From NCBI GenBank assembly GCA_017460245.1, contig JAFUBK010000076.1:1-10358 (forward strand): a stretch of 10,358 nt of DNA, given 5' to 3'. Positions 5,499-10,358 of the stretch are shown here, piece after piece. Under the pieces are notes generated by a model. That model was not told where the DNA came from and did not search any database. It saw only the letters and a program-made list of their open reading frames with translations. The position numbers were made by a program, and so were the translations under genes. The stretch comes from Bacilli bacterium. Lineage in GTDB: Bacteria; Bacillota_I; Bacilli_A; RF39; UBA660. Numbering within the stretch: the stretch's first letter is position 1; each line of letters opens with the position of its first letter.

Positions 5499-7988
5499 TT
5501 ACCATCCTACTCTTCCGATACCAGTGGTTGTTGTATTACCAGCGGAATCTACTAATCGTAATCTATATCTAGCCGTAGCATGATCTGTTGTAAAACCTAA
5601 TCTAATTCGGTATGTGTTTATTCCATTAGAATTTGTTGATAGAGGGCTAGGATACCCAGCGGCACTTACGCCTTCAAAGGCGCTTCCATCTGGTTTCCAT
5701 TCCTTTTGATTCGTAATTTCTGGAACATTTTGTGAAGCTGAATTTGGACAGTTTGTTGTTCCTGCTTTGCAATATTGATAATATGTGGCGGCTAAAGATA
5801 CATCTTCAATATCAGCGATTATTGTATATGGCGTTGCCGGTTTTCCATCAGTTCTACTTGGTCCCCAATTAGAATAATACTGGTATGCATCTTTAATAAA
5901 TTTTGGTGGAGTCTTATCGATTCTAATCCAAGTTGAAGTTTTTGCTGAACAAATGCCAACATTATCACAAGCTCTTATATATACTAATTGATTTCTTTCT
6001 AAACTAAAGGGGCTGGTTATAAGCTGGTTGTTATTACTGCTGTATTTTGGGTCGTTAGTTTCGCTACCACCTATATAGGCTACCCACTGTGTTGCGTTAT
6101 TACTACCAGTTGCAGTTGCGCTTGCTGAGTAAGTATATTGATAATTTTTTATTCCTGAATAGGAATCTGAAGATGTTAAAGTTAGTTTAAAATTGTTTTT
6201 CGTCCATTTTCCACTACTTGGATTTTTTATTGTTGGGACTGATGGTGCACTTCGATCTAATTTTATGACTTTATTAGCTGAATAATTTGAGCAATTTTCA
6301 GCGGCATCACAAGCCTTAAATTTTACATATGACGTTCCCTGAGCCTCGATATTTCTATAAGCTGATTTATAATCAGTTTCATTGGATGTTTTTCCTGTTG
6401 TCGTATATAAATAATAGGAAACTCCCGATGTGGCATCGCTAGAAGATGGTATCGAAAACACTTTTCCGTTATACCAAGTATTATTGGTATATGTGGACAG
6501 GCCACTAGAACTTGTCGGTTTAGTATCGTTGTTTTTCCATTTATATAAATTAACTGTTGGTACCGATGGAGAAACTGTGTCTTTTTTCACTGTAAGATTA
6601 CAACTTCCGGTATTACCAGCAGCATCTTTAACAAATCCATAGTATTTTGTACCAGTAGTGTCTTTTGAATGTGTTACACTGGTTTTACTATTATATGTCG
6701 CTGTTGTAGAGGTGGTTATTCCGTAGGAATTGACGTCTGAGCTTTTATTTTTGAACGATATTGTGGAGTTTGATTTGCACCAACCATTTTTAGCTGTAAA
6801 TGTATTTAAAAGCGTACATGTTGGCGATGTAGCATCTTTTTTTACAGTGATATTGCACATTCCTTCATTACCTTCGCTATCTTTAACATGACCATAATAT
6901 ACTGTTCCAGTGGTGTCATTGGTTACGGTAATACTTTTGTTGGTATAGGTCGATGGAACTGTTGATGTTTTTGTTATTGTATAATCGGTAGCCCCATTTC
7001 CTTTAGTAAGGCTTATGGTTGCGTCATCTTTACACCAACCATTTGATTTTGTACAAGAGACAGCAAGACTACATGTTGGTAGTGTTCCTTTTTTTACTTC
7101 CTTTTGACAAGTATCTTTGTTGCCAGCAGCGTCTTTAACAAATCCATAATATGTTTCGGTTTTTGTATTGTCTCTTAATAGTGTTACTTTGCTATCATTA
7201 CTATAACTTAGTTTATTAGTTTTATTGAGTCCGGCTGTGGCTGTACTTGATTTATCTTCAGCGGTAAGACTAACTTCAGTGTCGGTGATTTCCCAAGAAC
7301 ATTCTGGTTTATCAGTGTCAATTCTTAAGACTTCAGTTTGTCCATTTATAACTGCTTCATCTTGGTCAGAATCTACAGTGTTTTTTACATAGGCTGTGAC
7401 TTCTATTCCATTTGTTTCTTTAGCATTATCAGAAATAGTTATGGTTGTAGTTTTTCCGTTTTGAACTAAGTTTTCTTCACCACCATTAACCATATAATAA
7501 TAGGAATATTGTGGACCTAATGTTGGAAATTTGATGGTTACAGTTTTGGAAGTAGACCATTTTTTATTGCTTGGAGAAATAGCAAATTCTATTTTATCAT
7601 TTAATGACTCACGGCATTCATTTTCACTATATAATTTGTAACTTTTACCGCCTTTATCGCTAGTAATGGTTACTTCAACACTTTTCCACATTTGTTCTAT
7701 TGTTGTTCCTTTTCCATTCAAGTCAACATATTCTTGACTTAAAATTCCGGCTGATACCATATCGCTAATAGACATACAATAAACGTTGCCTTCTGTTGCT
7801 GGATAAATATCTGAATTTTGTTCCATATACATATCCGTAGCGTTGTAAATCATTTTCTTTTGGACGTCTTCGACTACTTCGTTTTTTGAATTAATGCGGT
7901 TTAAGATATTTGGCGCAATTAAAAGCAGTAACAATCCAAGTATTGCTACTACCGCTAAAACTTCGGCTAGTGTGAAACCTTTTTTCAT
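5499..7988 (-). CDS. Large prepilin-like surface protein with Ig-like cysteine-bearing repeats (829 aa)
   Basis: The N-terminus is a class III (type IV pilin/pseudopilin) signal: MKKG then FTLAEV, with cleavage expected after G4, F5 as mature residue 1 and E9 as the conserved Glu5, followed by a hydrophobic helix (about 10-29). Residues 45-130 look like a small pilin head (VYCMSISDMVSAGIL, cysteines 71 and 125). The rest is a chain of Ig-like or bacterial-repeat modules. Modules end in forms of GFVKDAAGN followed by a cysteine and then by PTC or PSVP, with boundaries near 228, 303, 389, 473, 581 and 695. The C-terminal module ends RLRLVDSAGN with no LPXTG motif and no membrane segment. Such length is far beyond ordinary pilins (about 100-200). 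A role as pilus-tip or membrane-held adhesin is inferred. No prepilin peptidase or assembly ATPase is in the window. AGGGGTGAT lies just before the ATG, and the gene follows the nucleotidyltransferase by 13 bases. Confidence 0.92.
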   Translation of the reverse strand: MKKGFTLAEVLAVVAILGLLLLLIAPNILNRINSKNEVVEDVQKKMIYNATDMYMEQNSDIYPATEGNVYCMSISDMVSAGILSQEYVDLNGKGTTIEQMWKSVEVTITSDKGGKSYKLYSENECRESLNDKIEFAISPSNKKWSTSKTVTIKFPTLGPQYSYYYMVNGGEENLVQNGKTTTITISDNAKETNGIEVTAYVKNTVDSDQDEAVINGQTEVLRIDTDKPECSWEITDTEVSLTAEDKSSTATAGLNKTNKLSYSNDSKVTLLRDNTKTETYYGFVKDAAGNKDTCQKEVKKGTLPTCSLAVSCTKSNGWCKDDATISLTKGNGATDYTITKTSTVPSTYTNKSITVTNDTTGTVYYGHVKDSEGNEGMCNITVKKDATSPTCTLLNTFTAKNGWCKSNSTISFKNKSSDVNSYGITTSTTATYNSKTSVTHSKDTTGTKYYGFVKDAAGNTGSCNLTVKKDTVSPSVPTVNLYKWKNNDTKPTSSSGLSTYTNNTWYNGKVFSIPSSSDATSGVSYYLYTTTGKTSNETDYKSAYRNIEAQGTSYVKFKACDAAENCSNYSANKVIKLDRSAPSVPTIKNPSSGKWTKNNFKLTLTSSDSYSGIKNYQYTYSASATATGSNNATQWVAYIGGSETNDPKYSSNNNQLITSPFSLERNQLVYIRACDNVGICSAKTSTWIRIDKTPPKFIKDAYQYYSNWGPSRTDGKPATPYTIIADIEDVSLAATYYQYCKAGTTNCPNSASQNVPEITNQKEWKPDGSAFEGVSAAGYPSPLSTNSNGINTYRIRLGFTTDHATARYRLRLVDSAGNTTTTGIGRVGW
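6570..7307 (-). repeat. Three tandem Ig-like repeat modules within the pilin-like gene
   Basis: Residues 228-302, 303-388 and 389-473 are the most alike. The VKD of each closing motif lies at 284-286, 368-370 and 453-455, spacings of 84 and 85 residues. Each module starts with PEC or PTC and carries a cysteine 8-10 residues after VKD (C294, C378, C463). The second and third also share NGWCK (C319, C404). Similarity shows at DNA level too: an almost identical stretch for KDAAGN recurs near 7125-7148 and 6615-6638, about 510 bases apart, that is two modules. Confidence 0.8.
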
Positions 7989-8001
7989 ACTATCACCCCT
8001 A

Positions 8002-8904
8002 TTATTCCCACAGTTTTTCTGGGTATTTTCCTTCGGCTATATAATTGTTTATAGCATTTTGTAATTGTTCTAAATCTTCTTTATATGTCATTCCGTGCCA
8101 TTTGTCGGTAGTTGAATTTATGTATACAGTAGCACTGCCTTCTTTAATTTGTTCAGCTACGACATCTGGTATTAAATATTCAGAACCCTCGATATTAATA
8201 TTTTTATCTAAAAAAACTGGAAACTTATCAATAATTGCTTTTAAAAAATTTGGAGTAAAAGCAAATAAATTAACCGTGGCTAAATCATCATCGGTTATTT
8301 TAAATGGAGTTCTGCCGTCTAAAGGATATGCTACTGGTCCTCTGTTTTCTGTTACAATTTTACTTTCGATAATTTGGTTTAATATGCCACTTTCCATACG
8401 AACAACACCACGTTTAACACTTCCGTTTTCTGATAAAGTATTGCTGATTTTATATCCAATAGTTAAATAATGTGTGCGATCTGTGTTGTTTTTTAAAAAA
8501 TCAAGTAATGTTTCGTAAGAATTATAGCCATAAAAATCATCAGCATTAATAATTGCAAAAGAACCTTTTAAAATGTTTCTGGCACAGTAAATTACATGCC
8601 CAGTTCCCCATGGTTTAATTCTGTTTTCAGGTCTTTTATAACCTTCTGGCAAATCATTGATATCTTGAACAACGTATTCTACGTTTACTTTATCTTCAAT
8701 TTTTTGGCCAATATGAGTTTTAAGGTAGTCTTCCGTGTCTTTATTTATAACAAAAACTATTTTGTTAAAACCGGCTTTTATGGCATCATAAATTGAATAT
8801 TCTATAAGTAGTTCTCCGTTTGGGCCAACTGGCTGAATTTGTTTTAAGCCTCCAAACCTGCTTCCCATACCAGCAGCCATTACTAATAGTGTATATTCTT
8901 CCAT
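8002..8904 (-). CDS. Sugar-phosphate-type nucleotidyltransferase (NTP_transferase fold, 300 aa)
   Basis: Cytoplasmic enzyme of the nucleotidyltransferase family that joins an NTP to a sugar phosphate or similar phosphate, releasing pyrophosphate. The N-terminal nucleotide-binding loop is LVMAAGMGSRFGGLKQ (7-22), with the G-x-G-S-R-F and downstream lysine typical of the fold. PWGTGH (98-103) and the metal-binding NADDFYG (120-126) follow, with a late WHGMTYKEDLE (269-279). Length fits family members of about 290-310 residues. The exact substrate cannot be told: it lacks clear hallmarks that would name it GalU, RmlA or GlmU. The start is supported by AGGAGG 5 bases upstream, which overlaps the stop codon of the 52-aa gene. 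Placed directly before the pilin-like gene, it may supply activated sugar for surface glycans; this is inference. Confidence 0.87.
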   Translation of the reverse strand: MEEYTLLVMAAGMGSRFGGLKQIQPVGPNGELLIEYSIYDAIKAGFNKIVFVINKDTEDYLKTHIGQKIEDKVNVEYVVQDINDLPEGYKRPENRIKPWGTGHVIYCARNILKGSFAIINADDFYGYNSYETLLDFLKNNTDRTHYLTIGYKISNTLSENGSVKRGVVRMESGILNQIIESKIVTENRGPVAYPLDGRTPFKITDDDLATVNLFAFTPNFLKAIIDKFPVFLDKNINIEGSEYLIPDVVAEQIKEGSATVYINSTTDKWHGMTYKEDLEQLQNAINNYIAEGKYPEKLWE

Positions 8905-8913
8905 ATTTTCCTC

Positions 8914-9072
8914 CTACTCGTTTCTATTAAGGGCACCATATGTTAAGAAAAATACAGCAAGCCCCAGTAATATAAAACCTATCCACATTAAAGGATTTGA
9001 GTGGTTTGCATCTATCCAAGTGTGAATTGGTTCTACCCACTGATTTAATTTATCAATAATAGATAGTATCAT
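8914..9072 (-). CDS. Small single-span membrane protein overlapping the pcrA end (52 aa)
   Basis: The frame begins MILSIIDKLNQWVEPIHTW and has a hydrophobic segment at about 28-46 (PLMWIGFILLGLAVFFLTYG), ending in a short polar tail NRNE. An amphipathic N-terminal part before one membrane span, with no signal peptidase site, suggests a small membrane-bound protein; the family is not recognised. Evidence for a real gene: AAAGGTGG sits 6 bases before the ATG, the start overlaps the pcrA stop by 20 bases, and the TAG stop is part of the AGGAGG site of the next gene. This leaves the whole pcrA to nucleotidyltransferase interval filled. Such tight packing implies translational coupling. Its partner could be any envelope protein; no function is claimed. 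Confidence 0.75.
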   Translation of the reverse strand: MILSIIDKLNQWVEPIHTWIDANHSNPLMWIGFILLGLAVFFLTYGALNRNE

Positions 9073-10358
9073 CTTTTTCCACCTTTCTTATGCTTTTATG
9101 ACCTTTCATTATCTTTATAATACCATATTTGTGAGAAAATGCAATAGTAAGGATTGAACCAACGCCGACAATTATGCCTTCGCCATATTTATCGTGGATG
9201 ACTTTGTCACCTACTTGATAGTCTATAGTTTCGTCAATCATGTCTTTTTTGCTTACAACTGGCGACACTTCTTTTTCGTCGCTATCTAAATATTTTTTAT
9301 TAATTTCATTGATAAACCTGCTCGGTGGATTTATATTTGTATTTCCATAAAGCATTCTTCTTTTGGCGTTAACTATTGTTAGGGTTTTTTTGGCTCTAGT
9401 TACAGCGACATAGCAAAGCCTTCTTTCTTCTTCAATTTCTTCTTCAGAGCCCTGGGAATTGCTGTGGGGAAATATTCCTTCTTCTAAACCAATTAAAAAT
9501 ATGTGGTTAAACTCTAACCCTTTAGCTGAATGAATTGTCATCATTGTTATAACGTCGCTATTATTTTTGTGTTCTTCAATATCGGATACTAAACTAATTT
9601 CTAACAAAAATTCTTCTAGAGAAATTATTCCATTGTTTTCTTCGAAGTTTTTAGTTATTGATTTAAATTCTTCTAGGTTTTCCAATCTAACTTCTGCTTC
9701 AATAGTTTTTTCGTTTTGAAGTTCTTTTCTCATTCCGGTTTTATCTAAAATTAAGTCGACTAGTTCAGTTAAAGAAATATTCTCGCTTGCTTTTTTTATT
9801 TCTTCAATTATTTTTTTAAAACCTAATTCTTTGCCGCTATCGATGGCAGCATACAAGCTTTGATTGTTATCAATGGCTTTTTGTGATAAATTTGCGATAG
9901 TTTTTGGACCTATTTGTCTTTTTGGAACGTTAATTATACGCATAAGACTGATATCATCATTTTCATTATATATAAGTTTTAAGTAGGCGATTAAATCTTT
10001 TATTTCTTTACGATTATAGAAATAAAAACTTCCTACAACTTTATATGGAATATTTTCACTCAATAAATCTTCTTCCATATTTCGCGATTGAGCGTTTGTA
10101 CGGTAAAGAATTGCTATATCTTCTTTGTTTACACCATTATTTATAAGTTTTTTGATTTCGCTGGTGACATAATGAGCTTCGTCTTTTTCGTCATAAGCAC
10201 GATGATATTTTATTTTTAAGCCTTCTTCATTTTTTGTCCACAATATTTTTTCTTTTCTTTTTTTATTGTTTTTTATAATATCATTGGCAACGTTTAAAAT
10301 ATTGCTTGTTGAACGATAATTTTCTTCTAATTTAATGGTTACGGCATTTGGATAATCT
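9053..10358 (-). CDS. pcrA: ATP-dependent DNA helicase PcrA/UvrD, C-terminal part (runs off right edge)
   Basis: Superfamily I 3'-5' DNA helicase acting in repair and replication. The frame is open to the right edge; 434 residues are visible, roughly the last 60% of a typical protein of about 730. Visible signatures, counting from the edge: motif IV LEENYRST (10-17), ILYRTNAQSR (83-92), GSFYFYNRKEI (109-119), motif V TIHSAKGLEF (274-283), GLEEGIFPH (290-298) and motif VI ERRLCYVAVTRAKK (311-324). A C-terminal Tudor-like module (YQVGDKVIHDKYGEG, about 380-394) is typical of PcrA, where it is known to contact RNA polymerase. The Walker A and DEAD-like box lie upstream outside the window. In many Firmicutes pcrA precedes ligA; here the next genes are a small membrane protein and a nucleotidyltransferase. 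The stop overlaps the start of the 52-aa gene. Confidence 0.95.
   Translation of the reverse strand, partial: DYPNAVTIKLEENYRSTSNILNVANDIIKNNKKRKEKILWTKNEEGLKIKYHRAYDEKDEAHYVTSEIKKLINNGVNKEDIAILYRTNAQSRNMEEDLLSENIPYKVVGSFYFYNRKEIKDLIAYLKLIYNENDDISLMRIINVPKRQIGPKTIANLSQKAIDNNQSLYAAIDSGKELGFKKIIEEIKKASENISLTELVDLILDKTGMRKELQNEKTIEAEVRLENLEEFKSITKNFEENNGIISLEEFLLEISLVSDIEEHKNNSDVITMMTIHSAKGLEFNHIFLIGLEEGIFPHSNSQGSEEEIEEERRLCYVAVTRAKKTLTIVNAKRRMLYGNTNINPPSRFINEINKKYLDSDEKEVSPVVSKKDMIDETIDYQVGDKVIHDKYGEGIIVGVGSILTIAFSHKYGIIKIMKGHKSIRKVEKDDTIYY

Noticed and set aside
6323..6505. Minus-strand 60-codon frame inside the pilin-like gene
   Set aside because: It is an out-of-frame shadow of the long gene, with no ribosome binding site of its own and no domain signal.
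8045..8470. Plus-strand open frame of 141 codons
   Set aside because: It lies wholly antisense to the nucleotidyltransferase, whose motifs are clear, and has no ribosome binding site or recognisable protein pattern.
9053..10243. A complete gene starting at the TTG at 10243
   Set aside because: The frame continues upstream to the window edge and contains helicase motif IV (LEENYRST), so 10243 is an internal leucine codon and the gene is cut by the window.
1..10358. Mycoplasma-type code with TGA read as tryptophan
   Set aside because: Genes end naturally at TGA (pcrA, asnB, murE), and reading through the murE TGA would enter a terminator hairpin. Tryptophan is encoded by TGG.
1..10358. CRISPR array, tRNA or rRNA genes, insertion sequences or phage genes
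   Set aside because: No regularly spaced short repeats, cloverleaf-like segments, transposase motifs or phage structural genes were seen; the only tandem repeats are protein modules in the pilin-like gene.

Overview
This is an AT-rich window in which every supported gene lies on the minus strand, so transcription runs from high to low coordinates. Proteins end at TGA as well as TAA and TAG, and tryptophan is read from TGG, so the standard bacterial code applies rather than the mycoplasma code. Strong GGAGG-type ribosome binding sites, a MurE with the meso-diaminopimelate signature, a Bacillus-type AsnB and a type IV pilin-like surface protein point to a low-GC, Firmicutes-type bacterium that makes peptidoglycan, possibly an uncultured Bacilli/RF39-type gut lineage. 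That placement is inference.

Layout in direction of transcription. (1) 10358 to about 5475 is one apparent operon: the C-terminal part of PcrA/UvrD helicase (start beyond the right edge), a 52-residue single-span membrane protein overlapping its end, a sugar-phosphate-type nucleotidyltransferase, and an 829-residue prepilin-like protein with Ig-like repeats, closed by a hairpin terminator. (2) 5342 to 1548 is a three-gene operon with a good sigma-A-type promoter: asnB, a multi-span membrane protein translationally coupled to it by an ATGA overlap, and murE, closed by a terminator overlapping the murE stop codon. (3) 1556 to 1065 is a one-gene unit with its own promoter and terminator-like hairpin, encoding a small tail-anchored protein. 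(4) 1066 to the left edge is the N-terminal part of a second superfamily I helicase, resembling E. coli helicase IV, whose frame is open to the window edge.

The most informative reading is of the second unit. AsnB resembles B. subtilis AsnB, known to amidate meso-diaminopimelate in peptidoglycan. Here it is co-transcribed with the ligase that inserts that residue, with a membrane protein between them. This suggests a cell-wall amidation unit rather than asparagine synthesis. The other striking item is the large pilin-like protein, which joins a class III signal peptide to about five or six Ig-like modules carrying regularly placed cysteines.
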